Assembly (NCBI GenBank): GCA_963662155.1
Contig: OY759271.1
Location: 21,767,729 to 21,831,728, forward strand
DNA length: 64,000 bases
Direction of reading: 5' to 3'
Source of the DNA: Lamellibrachia columna
Lineage: Eukaryota; Annelida; Polychaeta; Sabellida; Siboglinidae
A program made the translations under genes and the position numbers. Each line of letters starts with the position of its first letter. The first letter of the stretch is position 1. The notes under the pieces were generated by a model that was not told the DNA's origin, searched no databases, and saw nothing but the letters and a program-made list of their open reading frames with translations. This document shows positions 47,469 to 58,190 of the stretch, one piece after another.

Positions 47469-47556
47469 CAGTGGCGTATCTAGTATCTCGCAAAGGGGGA
47501 GGTCACGGGGGGTGGTCACGGGGGGGTCACGGGGGGGGTCACGGGGGGTGGGGGGC
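47469..47556. other. MITE left end plus four G-runs
   Basis: CAGTGGCGTATCTAG repeats the left end of the 45762 MITE, then four runs of six to eight G separated by TCAC-type loops (47507-47556), a strong G-quadruplex pattern. The matching right end is missing. Confidence 0.75.
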
Positions 47557-48594
47557 AAGCTTAGTCATCCATTAGTTTACCACGCTACCATGTAGGGGCG
47601 CAGAGCTATATATGAAAAACATCACGAAATAATATATATTGCACAGCCATGTTACCAGGCAAAGTAACAAAATCCACTTAGGTGAAATCAGAACAGAACT
47701 AAAAAAGCAAATTGTATAGCATAATGCCCCAGGTCTGAAAGCTATAATCTAAATAATCATTATAAATTTTATAAATTCATATTCTGATGTGTGTTTATTA
47801 AGAAACTGTTACTCGTGTTGGCATTGATGTGAACATTCTTAAATGATTTATTACGACTACCGATGTCTACCATCCAACAGCAACGCTCTTGTCTGTTCTA
47901 CGGGTGAATGTAAAATGAGAGACTATACAGTGGGTTTGTTTGTTAACATAATCCTCCGTGCTGTTCTCAGGAACAACAACGACAACTTCACGAGGGGGAG
48001 AAACAGGAAACTGTTTAAATGTTCACACTTGTAGTGCCCTTTTGTGCATTTGGGGGGTGAGGGTGTGGCTGGTGGTAGATGTGTACAAACCTGTTGACAC
48101 ATATATGAACTAATGTATTCTATGAAATTGCACTTGGCTTTGTGACAGATATATTCCTTTGGTAACTTGAAGGCGATTTGAGCTTGGTTTGACATATCCC
48201 TTTAACATGTATCTGAAGAGATTGACAGTGTATATTTAGATATTGTATACAGTCATGAACTGATTTGCAAATTGTGATGCTCTTGAAAGGGCGATTCTAT
48301 TGTTGTCTTGGTAGTTTGTCGTTGTTGTTGTTTTGTTTTAGTTGTTGCAATGTTTTAGTTGTTGCAATGAACTCAACAAACTTACTAAATACTGCACGTA
48401 TCTGAAGAAACTGACAGTGTGGTTTCTGTATAGTATGAATGTCAGCTGACTTCATTGTACTTATATTGTGATGCTCAGATATCAAACATACAATAAGCAA
48501 CTTGTACTTATATTGCCTGTTTTGTGCAGACGTGCTCAAAGAAGATTTCAACGGACTAACAGCATGTACGTGTTAAAAGTTTTGTTTTTCTCTG
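47557..48594. other. Intergenic, no gene seen
   Basis: Short dispersed repeats only, for example TGTATCTGAAGAxA and TGACAGTGT at 48209-48228 and 48400-48420. No domain found in the short frames. Confidence 0.5.
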
Positions 48595-48595
<1 letters not shown>

Positions 48596-48626
<31 letters not shown>

Positions 48627-48630
48627 TGTG
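48596..48630. repeat. (TGCG)n microsatellite
   Basis: About eight repeats of CGTG. Confidence 0.93.
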
Positions 48631-49145
48631 CACGCGCACTCTGGCATCAAAGCAGTATATATATTATTACGGGGAGATTTCACCTAGGTAATAATTAGAG
48701 CTTTCTAATTAAGGGTCAAATTAAAAAGTACTAGTAGAATATTGCTGAATATTTCTCCATTTTCTTGTAAAGTAATGTTTCCCCCCAAAAGACAATAAAT
48801 AGTTTGTAAACATGACTTTTTACAGGGGCAAACTTTGAACAAATACAGAGAAAAAAATATAATATTAGCAGTAAATCAGAGACGTCATCTCCCCTGCGGC
48901 TGTTGTCCTACCTTATCGCTTGGTGGCGTTGCTAACTGCTTAGCTTCACTTTTAGGCGCAAAACATGCATGAGTGGTGCCTCTTTGTTTCATACACTCTT
49001 TGATACTAGCAAATAACTCTAAATAACTGCCTTTCTAATAAATCGCCAATTGGTAGATCGGATACCACTGGTGCAGGGAGGTGAATGGGCACAGGAAGAG
49101 ACGCCTGGCAGGAGATACTGTCAGACTAACCCCACAGTTAGTGTA
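48631..49145. other. Spacer with a diverged third cassette piece
   Basis: At about 49021-49130, CTAAATAACT, CGCCAATTGGTAGATC and GGTGCAxxGAGGT echo the 43923 and 45981 segments. The rest is unassigned. Confidence 0.5.
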
Positions 49146-49420
49146 TTAAAGTGAAACAAAGGTCAAGGTTTTCGGCCTATGCACCTATGTTACTAAAACA
49201 TAACCATTTGTAACTACAATTAAGGATATCACGCCAGTGGTTTACTAGGAAAACCTTGTTGGGCATACATCTTAATTTCATTTGCCGCGCCATTCTGTTA
49301 GATAACGCCACGTCATGAGTGATGTTAGATAACGCCACGTCACGAGTGATGTTAGATAACGCCACGTCACGAGTGTCGTACTCTGGCAATATTCGGTCAC
49401 CAAATGAAAACATATTCGTA
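49146..49420. mobile_element. MITE fragment, inverted orientation
   Basis: Begins TTAAAGTGAAACAAAGGTC, then CCTATGCACCTA, ATCACGCCAGTGGTTTAC, and CTCTGGCAATATTCG, the inverse of the right half of MITE copy B. It contains a 27-bp tandem (TTAGATAACGCCACGTCA core), three units, at 49298-49372. The left half is missing. Confidence 0.7.
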
Positions 49421-49690
49421 TACACCTATTGCTATTCTTACCAGTGGGATATGACCATTCTATTTGCGTCCAAACTCAACTTATGTAACATATTTTGGCC
49501 TTTATTTGCTAAACAAGTCCTCTTTCTGGCAAAATAACACGTTTGTTTGAGACTTTGCATTGGTTCTGTATATGCCGACCTCCCTTAATACGTCACTTTA
49601 GTCTAGGTCACACCGATTTTATAGAACTGCGCATGCGCTCATCGGTCTCGCTGGTTAACATGTCAACCCTTGGTCATTCGGGAAAATGGT

Positions 49691-49761
49691 GGCTCGTTAG
49701 TCTAGGGTATGATTTTCGCTTCGGGTGCGAGAGGTCCCAGGTTCAAATCCCTGACGAGTCC
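49691..49761 (+). tRNA. tRNA-Pro(CGG)-like, partly decayed
   Basis: 71 nt. The anticodon loop is TTCGGGT, giving anticodon CGG, in an intact stem. The acceptor has one G-T pair (ACGAGTC). The D-loop is one base short (TCTAGGGTAT). The T-stem CCAGG/CCCTG has two mismatches. Four T's follow at 49765-49775. A CGG isoacceptor is expected in animals, but the T-arm defects suggest either a weak gene or a pseudogene. Confidence 0.65.
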
Positions 49762-49815
49762 GTATTAGTTTTACATCTGTTCACACTTGTCTGTACACTG
49801 CAATTGTTATGTCTG

Positions 49816-50090
49816 TTAAAGCTAAACAAAAGTCATGGGTTTTGGGCAACGTACCTAAAAGAGTTAGTAAAAGCAAACCATTTGCCAATGCAATTCAGAA
49901 TATAACACTAGTGGTTTTGTCAGAATTTGTTCTAAAAAGAGGTAATTCTCGTCAAATATCACACCAATAAACGCATTCGACCGAGAGTGAATGGCGGACG
50001 GATATACACCGAAGCAACGCAAACTCTCAATCAAGGGAGATGCTAAGTCAGAACAGGAGAAGGTTAGTAAGCAGAAGCGAAAATGTGTTT
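49816..50090. mobile_element. MITE fragment, direct orientation
   Basis: Begins TTAAAGCTAAACAAAAGTC, then TTTTGGGC, TACCTAAAAGAGTTAG, TAGTGGTTTTGTCAGAAT and GTTCTAAAA, continuing into GTCAGAA and TTAGTAAGCA. It follows the left half of MITE copy B, then stops. Confidence 0.7.
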
Positions 50091-50927
50091 GAGCTTAGAA
50101 GAAACACTGACCTACACGTGTTTTTACCATAACGTGCCTAATATAATTAACATTGTAACAAATATTAATATGTAAGTCAAAACTAGTAAGTGTCAACTGT
50201 CAATGACAGACGACACGCAACAATATAAGTAACTCGCAGTGCTTGTCCAGGATCCACGATCCGGATGTGTCACCGGAGGCCAGGCCGCGTGGAATCTACG
50301 CTGTGCAGACGACATCGGTCGCTAGATCAAAATAATAATTTATTATGTCTTTATTGATTTATTATCTAAACAATATATAATTGACAACTGAATAAAAAAT
50401 ATTAATCTATGCATTTGTTTGTTTTAAAATCAATGCAGCCAAGACCTTGTATTTGGAAGAATTGCACTTTTTTGACGAACTGACTTATTTTTTCTCTCTA
50501 TGAAAGAACATAATTTGTTAGGCCAACTAATTTACTAACTTACAAATATTTTGCTTTATAAGGTGGCTAAAGATAGCGACTAGTAAATCTTAGAGGGGTC
50601 CCCTGACCTTACTACTATTATTTTATCTTAATACACACCACTTTCATTGTAAAATTACAAACTTACACAATATAATATTACTTTGTTAGCATGGGTGTAC
50701 GTCTGTATCTTTTGAAATGTTACATTGGTCAAATAAAAAAATATTCTTCATGTCATGACCCTAAATGAGGATCCTGAGTGACTGAAGGATGTCGACTGCC
50801 CACACGGGCTATTGCCTCTTCATAAGTCAATGGCTTCCTAGCTTGTCCACTTGCCAACTGGTCTTGGGCTTTGGTGGCAAATCTTGTATACTCATTGAAA
50901 CACGCTACTCTCAGACGAACGTGAAGC
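50091..50927. other. Spacer, duplicated cassette pieces
   Basis: 50100-50240 repeats the sequence that follows the tRNA genes at 45.5 and 47.2 kb (CACGTGTTTTTACCATAACG, TATGTAAGTCAAAACTAG, AACTCGCAGTG). 50250-50300 and 50755-50790 repeat the 42.4-42.55 kb segment. No gene seen. Confidence 0.6.
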
Positions 50928-51007
50928 ATTGGAGGTCGTTTGTGCATGTGAACATTGGAGGTCGTTTGTGCATGTGAACATTGGAGGTCGTTTGTGCATG
51001 TGAACAT
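50928..51007. repeat. 26-bp tandem repeat, 3 units
   Basis: Units contain CATTGGAGGTCGTTTGTG and CATGTGAA. Confidence 0.93.
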
Positions 51008-51110
51008 TTCGACCGTACTGTTGCAAGATTCAGTACCGTCCAGGGAAGGACAACACATCGGACTACGTGTCGCCCTATCTAGTTGCGATACACAAGCTCC
51101 ACCCAGAACT

Positions 51111-51210
51111 CAGAAGATGACAGAAGATGACAGAAGATGACAGAAGATGACAGAAGATGACAGAAGATGACAGAAGATGACAGAAGATGACAGAAGATGA
51201 CAGAAGATGA
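51111..51210. repeat. 10-bp tandem repeat CAGAAGATGA, 10 units
   Basis: Ten perfect units, immediately upstream of the gypsy remnant. Confidence 0.97.
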
Positions 51211-51948
51211 CAGAAGAGTACGTTAAGTGTACGTTCAAATTTGCGTCTGAAAGCCATGAGCCTGGGTGAGGTGAAACGTGCTACTCTCGGTGACAAAACG
51301 CTGCAAGCTGTCGCTAAGTTCATATGCACCCACCGCTCGCACGAAGCAGAGAAGATGTACGACCTTGACACGACAGCTGCGAGAGGTTTTACCAAAGTCA
51401 AAGACGAACTGACAGTGTCCGGTGATAAGAGTCTAATCCTGCGAGACATGTGCCTAATCTTGCTTCCACTGGCATTACAACAGAGAATCTAGGCGTCGCA
51501 CACGAGGGACATCTTGGCATTCATAAGACATAAGACATAAGCATTCATAAGACATAAGCGCTCATACGCACTAACGTATGGTTCCAGTGCTTAGATAAGT
51601 GCACCGAAAATATGGTTCTCGGGTGTCTGCCCTGCCACGCTACAACACCGGTAGAACGGCCGGAGCTTCTGAACATGTCAGAACTACCAGACAGGCCTTG
51701 ACAGCGAGTCTGCGTGGACTTCTGTGGTCCACTGCCAAATATCTCTTGGTGATCGTCGATGAATATTCGCGTTTCGCAGTGCTTGAAATCGTCCATTCAA
51801 CTTCGGCGAAGGCGACCATCCCGGTTCTCGACTGAGTGTTTCAATTCGGTGTTCCTTACGTGTGTAAGAGCGATAACGGACCACCATTCAACGGCAGCGA
51901 ATTCGCAAAGTTCACGAAGTGCCCCGGATTTTGGCACTGCAAGGTAAC

Positions 51949-52353
51949 ACCATTGTGGCCCTAAGCCAACGCCCAGCAGAGAGGATCAACCAACCATTGT
52001 GGCACTAAGCCAACGCCCAGCAGAAAGGATCAACCAACCATTGTGGCACTAAGCCAACGCCCAGCAGAGAGGATCAACCAACCATTGTGGCACTAAGCCA
52101 ATGCCCAGCAGAGAGGATCATCCAACCATTGTGGCACTAAGCCAACACCCAGCAGAGAGGATCAACCAACCATTGTGGCACTAAGCCAACGCCCAGCAGA
52201 GAGGATCAACCAACCATTGTGGCACTAAGCCAACGGCCAGCAGAGAGGATCATCCAACCATTGTGGCTCTAAACCAATGCCCAGCAGAGAGGATCAGCCA
52301 ACCATTGTGGCACTAAGCCAATGCCCAGCAGAGAGGATCAACCAACCATTGTG
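51949..52353. repeat. 44-bp minisatellite inside the gypsy integrase, about 9 units
   Basis: Units join ACCATTGTGGCACTAAGCC, AACGCCCAGCAGAGAGG and ATCAACCA. The first unit continues the integrase reading (VTPLWP), so the array grew from integrase coding sequence. Confidence 0.95.
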
Positions 52354-52426
52354 AGCCATCAGAGCCGCAAAGATGCAAGGCAGAAGCTGACACTAGAAGC
52401 CGAATACGTGCTTGAGAAACTGTCGC

Positions 52427-53003
52427 ATGATGCCACACGCCAGCACGAAGTATGATGCCACACGCCAGCACGAAGTATGATGCCACACGCCAGCACGAGG
52501 TATGATGCCACACGCCAGCACGAAGTATGATGCCACACGCCAGCACGAAGTATGATGCCACACGCCAGCACGAAGTATGATGCCCCACGCCAGCACGAAG
52601 TATGATGCCACACGCCAGCACGAAGTATGATGCCACACGCCAGCACGAAGTATGATGCCACACGCCAGCACGAAGTATGATGCCACACGCCAGCACGAAG
52701 TATGATGCCACACGCCAGCACGAAGTATGATGCCACACGCCAGCACGAGGTATGATGCCACACGCCAGCACGAAGTATGATGCCACACGCCAGCACGAAG
52801 TATGATGCCACACGCCAGCACGAAGTATGATGCCACACGCCAGCACGAAGTATGATGCCACACGCCAGCACGAAGTATGATGCCACACGCCAGCACGAGG
52901 TATGATGCCACACGCCAGCACGAAGTATGATGCCACACGCCAGCACGAAGTATGATGCCACACGCCAGCACGAAGTATGATGCCACACGCCAGCACGAAA
53001 TAT
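52427..53003. repeat. 25-bp minisatellite inside the gypsy remnant, 23 units
   Basis: Units join ATGATGCCACACGCC and AGCACGAAGT, with GAGGT and CCCCACG variants. It lies between two stretches of gypsy-like sequence. Its minus-strand open frames are artefacts. Confidence 0.96.
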
Positions 53004-53726
53004 GCACCAGCAAAGTAATAAATATCTGATAAAGCGACAGAGCGACGAAGGAGAAGATAAAGCAGTATGCGATGCTTCGCCTAATGCAAATCATCAGATC
53101 TTTCATCCGACGATGTTGTACTTCTACGGAATCGACGCGAGAACAAGTTAACACCTACGTTCGATCCTCGACCCTACACTATAGTAGGCAGAAAGGGTGA
53201 TTCGGCGGGCCAGTCATGAAACCGACCCCGATGACGTCGTCATTGAGGTTGATCGCGGACAGCAGGCGGGTCCGGCTGATACGACCGATGATCCGGCTGA
53301 TACGACCGACGATCCAGCTGTTCCGGTGCAGCTCAGTGAATCACAACCCGCTGTCGTGGTGGTGACGCCAAAGTCGGAACAGGTGCCATCAGATTGTCGT
53401 GAAAGGCGCTACCCTAGGCAAACGCGTCACCCACCGAAACACTTGCGTGATTGCACGCTCCTGTGACTGTTACACTAGCAGACCGAACCTTAATCTTGGA
53501 TGACAGTGATACTGTTTTAATTAACTGTTTTACAATGCAATATGGGACTCTGAACGTTAATCTCGAACGATAGAATGATTATGTTTAATTGTTGAATAAT
53601 ATCCTGCGTACTTTAGTTATTGTGTTTATCCAACAATTTCTGTTTTTATTTATTGTGCAACAGCCACGCGAAAGCTTGTGAGAAGTTATAATAATTACAT
53701 GGTTTTTCATTTAACGAAAGGAGGGA

Positions 53727-53945
53727 TGTGGCATCCTACCAACGCCTAACTGCGAAGCATCCGTTGAGCAGTCTCGATGCGCACAGAGATGCGCAGAAGC
53801 GAGGTTCTTGCATAATTGCGCACACCGACATTAATGAGAATTAAAGCCGTTCGTTTCAATCATAATATCGTCACTTCCGGTATCAGTGCAATCATCTGCT
53901 GTGGTTGAAGACGTCAAGACAGTTTTTAAGCTCATTGCCTAGTCG
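53727..53945 (+). mobile_element. Probable 3' LTR of the gypsy remnant
   Basis: A purine run AAAGGAGGGA (53717-53726) is followed by TGTGGCATCC, the usual junction of polypurine tract and LTR start with TG. It lies about 250 bp after the pol stop. No 5' LTR or primer site was found, so the right limit is uncertain. Confidence 0.55.
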
Positions 53946-53946
53946 C

Positions 53947-54020
53947 GTACGAGGTGTACGAGATGTATGAGGTGTACGAGGTGTACGAGGTGTACGAGGT
54001 GTACGAGGTGTACGAGGTGT
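53947..54020. repeat. 9-bp tandem repeat GTACGAGGT, about 8 units
   Basis: Mostly perfect, with one GTACGAGAT GTATGAGGT variant pair. Confidence 0.93.
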
Positions 54021-55338
54021 TGCGACAATGTCAGGGACTTCATTCTGGAACAGATGTGAGTCCGCAGACACTAGACACGTGGTTTCATTCTCTGGCTACA
54101 ACAATGTAGCAGCATTCGGCTTCACCGTCCGCCTTGTATCGCCTCGACTTCGTCTACGAATATTGTTGTTGTCTCGAAATTCGTGTCCGATCTTCAGTAA
54201 CAGATAGTGTCAGAACGTTCTTGAACAATCACATCCGTAATAGTTTTCAAAACACGCCCAGCGTCTTCCACATCCGAAGTAAATCTGTTCTGTTCACTAC
54301 GAGTTACCAGATCGTCACGTGATTACGTCAACACATTTGATTGGCCAATAACTGGAACTTACGTCATGTGCAAATGAAAACGTTGCTTCGTAACGTATAC
54401 AAAACGTCATTTATGATAACCCGCCGTTATTTGTATTGTTGCTCGAAGAGCCGGTTTCAGAATCTTAATTACGGAAGTGTTTAGGCAATAATGACTTAAA
54501 CATGTGTGTATATAACTGCATGAATGTATGTGCATGCATGTTTACAACTATATATGTTTATATGTATGTATATAGTGTAGGTATCGATTTCCGAGAGCTG
54601 TAAAACATGGTTGGAGTCCCAATCTCTCTGCGGATGAGAAGGAATCCCGGAATAGTTCCCACTGTTTGACGAGCCTGTTTCGTCCGAGAAAAGCCTCTCA
54701 CTTTCCGAGAATTCTGGGCGGTGTTTTAAATACGATGTGGTCAACCTTAGCTTAACGATGTTATCAAAATTATAATTAATCACTATTGGTAAACATTACC
54801 GCTACGTGCTAATCTGAATTTGAATTACCCACAATAATCCCCATGACTACATCTTTCCAATTACCATTTCAAGTGAAAGTTTGTTCTATGATGATCCACG
54901 TCCGACAACTTCACAGTTTCTGTCACGTCGTCGTCGACATCCGCATAGTGACCTTCTTCCTCATCTTTCTCCATTTAATTCGTTTTTATCGAGCACTGCC
55001 TCGCGTAGTTCCGTCTGTCCCTGCGTCTTCGGCTTGACCCCGTCCATTCATCTAGTTCTCGGGCGTCCTATTGCCTTCTATCGTGACCAACATTGTATCC
55101 TTTCTGTCATTCATGCTCGTTTACAAATCCTTTTTAAAATGTACTGGGTTCTCCAATGTTATGAAAGAGTTCAACACATCCCGGTGTAGTTAGATTTGCC
55201 TCGTTTCGATCCCGGGCTGCTTTAGTCTCGTTTATTTGACTCTCGCTCGCCTTCCTGAACTCGCCGAGAACAGAGTCTGGCGTCAGTGACATCGCTTGTG
55301 GCACCACTGTTCTGATTGATCGTGTTGGCGATATATAT
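54021..55338. other. Intergenic, no recognised gene
   Basis: A plus-strand frame at 54881-55189 (FYDDPRPTTSQFLSRRRR, LVLGRPIAFYRDQ) is Arg/Ser-rich and unidentified. Nothing else is recognised. Confidence 0.4.
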
Positions 55339-56130
55339 CAGGCATGAAGCAATTAACTTGAAAAGTTAATTAATTAAATTACAATTAACTCAGACATTAA
55401 CTTCACACATTTCTCAGGTCAATTAGATTAAATTAAATTGACCCCCCAAATTATTCAATTAAATTAAATTAACAATTAATTTTAATTCAATTAACAATTA
55501 AATCATGTGTTGGTAGAAATGTTTACCCATTCAAAACAGTTATAAAGACTCGTAACAGACATGTGTTTTTTTAACTTTGTTGGAAAGAAATTTGCTCATA
55601 CATTATTTACATGCCAAGACATTCTTTCAAGGGGCATTTGATCACATTATAAACGTTGTAGATATAATTAGTAATTTTGCTCCGAAAGGGTTGAAAAGTT
55701 GTGGCTGAAGATTTGCAGGTGGGGTTTCCTCCTATATTCAACCACCAAATTAATAAAAACGAGCTACTACGTGCATCATTTCTATACACCAAGTTGTTAT
55801 TTATGCAGTGTTTTATAATAAATCATTAGGTCTCACCTTTACACATTAGCATTAAATATGTAAACACTATTTGTTATGCATCACTAGAACTGGCTTGCTT
55901 TCGATTTAAGTTGGCAATGTAAAATATTCCAAACTGAAGTTATGTTACTTTTCTCTACATCTCCCCATTAATGGCTACTTTGCCACAGTTCACTCAGCTA
56001 TATAAAATATCACCTGGCTACATACAGAGGTTGATATCAGAACGAATAGTCTTCACGCAGTAATTGCAGCGTGGCTGAATGCTTCCCATAGAAATTGAGA
56101 TGACGTTGGAATAAACAAGTCTGCCAGGGG

Positions 56131-56180
56131 GTAAAGCGCTTTGAGCAATACCAAAGACTGGATACCGCGCTATATAAGAA
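56131..56180 (+). mobile_element. L2/CR1-type 3' tail, LINE or SINE remnant
   Basis: GTAAAGCGCTTTGAGCAAT followed by CGCGCTATATAAGAACG is the characteristic 3'-tail layout of L2-group LINEs and SINEs that borrow it (a GCGCTTTGAG/GCGCTATATAA pair). Up to about 200 bp before it may belong to the same insertion. Confidence 0.7.
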
Positions 56181-56191
56181 CGTACCTTATT

Positions 56192-56702
56192 AAATTGACA
56201 AATTCCCAATTAACTCTCAATTAAGTGCTCATTTAACAGTTGACATTACTGGATAGTTCACAGCCATGTTATCCAGAGTTAATTGGGAATTTGTCAATTT
56301 ATGTTTTTATATGTACACATGAAAAATTATAGTTGCCTAGTCTAATGGCCCCATAGGTCCATCTGGCTGGAAGTTGCCAGCCCCAAATGTTTATTTTAGA
56401 CAAAGATTTGCTGAAGCCACATTTAGCCATCAACTTATCACCCTACCAGAGGACATTCTATTGTATAGGCCTTCCCTCCAATTCATGGGTGCCTGAATTA
56501 CCAACCCACCCCAGTTGGTACAGCGTCTCTGTGCTCTGTGATGTTCTCCCTCCCATTCACATATGTCTGAACCTGATCCCTCTCAGACTAATGACTGGAA
56601 TAGTGTCTGCAGGCCTTCTGCATAACATGGCTCTGAACTATCCAGTAATGTCAACTGTTAAATAAGCTCTTAATTGAGAGTTAATTGGGAATTTGTCAAT
56701 TT
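56192..56702. mobile_element. Nested MITE-like element with 80-bp inverted ends
   Basis: 56192-56271 (starts AAATTGACAAATTCCCAAT) is the inverse of 56623-56702 with about four mismatches over 80 bp. A further copy of GTTAATTGGGAATTTGTC lies at 56279-56300. The enclosed part is the segment shared with the hAT element at 19 kb. Confidence 0.8.
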
Positions 56703-56937
56703 ACTAAAATAAAATTAACCCCTTTTGGTAAAGTTAATTAATTAAATTTAATTAACTTAATTGAGTTAATTCAATTAACAAATTAACAATTGAAATTAAC
56801 CCATGCCTGATATATATAACATGTTATTCATAACTGGTGAGTTAGAATGAAAGTACCCGGATGTATATCCAGATTCTGGGTATAAATCCGGGTTCCGTAA
56901 CAATGGAACCCACTCTCTGATTCCTAGCCCTGGTGTA

Positions 56938-57385
56938 TGGGCACGGACCACAGTAAGAATCCGTCCCAGATAAAGAGTCCCAAGGAAAAAATTAATTGTG
57001 CAGATATGGCTTATTTGTGAGAGCAGAAATTGTGTGGATGAGTGAGTGGAAGTGATGTTTTTTGTGCACAGTAGCATCTAAGCTTTGAAATGATGACATT
57101 TGTCAGTTGGTTTACCAGTTGAGTAAGGACACAGTGACCATCAGGCAGGGTGTACTCATATTTTGGAAACCGGGGAATTTCATGACAGAAATGCAGGGGT
57201 GTCATGCATTGAAGCAATTTGTGCGAAAAGGAGGTATGTAATTTTCACGAATTTCACACACCAGGTGTCTTAGTGGGTCTGTCATTTTCTGTGAATTTAA
57301 AAAAAAAATTGTAGGATAAATTTTCAATGTAGGCGCAAGAACTTTATAATGGTTGTCTATGGGAAAAGTGACTGTGGTCCGTGCC
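56938..57385. mobile_element. Possible MITE bounded by 16-bp inverted repeats
   Basis: GGGCACGGACCACAGT (56938) and its exact complement (57370-57385) are 450 bp apart. No clear target duplication. Short minus-strand frames across it have no recognised domain. Confidence 0.4.
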
Positions 57386-58190
57386 CGTGTGCTACAAACG
57401 GTGGCGCCACAAACCGGAGCTTGGATAATGGAGGCTAGGGCTTCTATGAAATGAAGAACTGTATTTGTACTGTTGCCGTCAGGTGGCATCACTGATCTGA
57501 TTCATGTTGGTGCTATATTTCGGTTTAGTTCAATTGACTTAGTTTAGTTCGTTCAAATGTTGCCGTTTGCTGGGCAGTCAGTTGACGGACATTCAATATA
57601 TGCCGTCGGGCGCAGGCTAGAACAGCACAAACGATAGACGTATTGTACATATAATAATGAACACGCATATATATTTTAATGAACCCCCTAAGACATTTGA
57701 TAACGGAATAGTCGAAGATATTGGTTTAATAAGTCTGTGTCAACATTGTGGAGAAATAAATCAATTACTTTTGTTTCACCAGACAGAGTTGTAGTCAATC
57801 TTGTAGTCAAGCCATGCTGAAATGTGCTACTGAAAAATGACGTCATTCTGCGATAACCTGACAAATTGGTGTCAAGGCACTTTCATATGGAATTTATCGG
57901 TAAAAAAAATTGTCAAAACAATATGTCGTATTATATTAAAATTAACTATTCTTTACATTTAACACCATCTTTAGACTGGAAGTTGTTATTGTCACTATTT
58001 CTCGTAATATTCCCAGTGTTCTTATTCAAAAATGTACTGTTCCCATTGCCTGGTCCTTTGATTACAAGGTAGACATTCAATATAATAGGTATAATTATTT
58101 TATATCTACATACAAAGTAACATCAAATAAAGTTTATCTGGTACGGTGATCCTATGAACCATACTGTTCCGTTCACATAACTATTATAAA
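57386..58190. other. Intergenic, no gene seen
   Basis: AT-rich, no recognised signal. GTCAATCTTGTAGTCAA-type short direct repeat at about 57793. Confidence 0.5.

Larger units (their letters stand above)
51241..53465 (+). pseudogene. Ty3/gypsy retrotransposon pol remnant (linker, integrase, C-terminal tail)
   Basis: From 51241 an 83-codon frame (KVKDELTVSGDKSLILRD) matches the spacer between RNase H and integrase of Ty3/gypsy polyproteins. At 51640-51950 the integrase core follows in broken frames: CLPCHA zinc-binding end, VDEYSRF (catalytic Asp, GAT at 51758), then after an in-frame TGA at 51833, KSDNGPPFNG (second Asp, GAT at 51872) and VTPLWP with a TAA. The third acidic block falls where a 44-bp minisatellite begins. 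Two arrays (51949-52353 and 52427-53003) replace most of the rest. The C-terminal tail survives as a frame at 53197-53465 ending HPPKHLRDC. Protease, reverse transcriptase and RNase H are missing upstream. It is dead: stops, frameshifts and arrays. Confidence 0.82.
55339..56809. mobile_element. Second hAT-like non-autonomous element
   Basis: Ends CAGGCATG (55339) and CATGCCTG (to 56809) are inverted, each followed inward by AT-rich AATTAAC words, and flanked on both sides by ATATATAT (55331-55338, 56810-56817), an 8-bp duplication as expected for hAT. The flank is simple sequence, so the duplication is weaker evidence than for the 19-kb element. The interior has a L2-type tail (56131-56180), a nested inverted-repeat element (56192-56702) and a segment (about 56340-56610) also inside the 18983-20384 element. 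No transposase. Confidence 0.65.

Noticed and set aside
52313..53154. Minus-strand open frames over the 25-bp array (ACGIILRAGVWHHTSCWRV)
   Set aside because: Repeat by-products lying antisense to a gypsy remnant. Three overlapping frames are equally open.
54496..54783. Minus-strand 95-codon frame
   Set aside because: Ends in simple TATATGTATGTATA-like sequence, with no domain and no start context that stands out.
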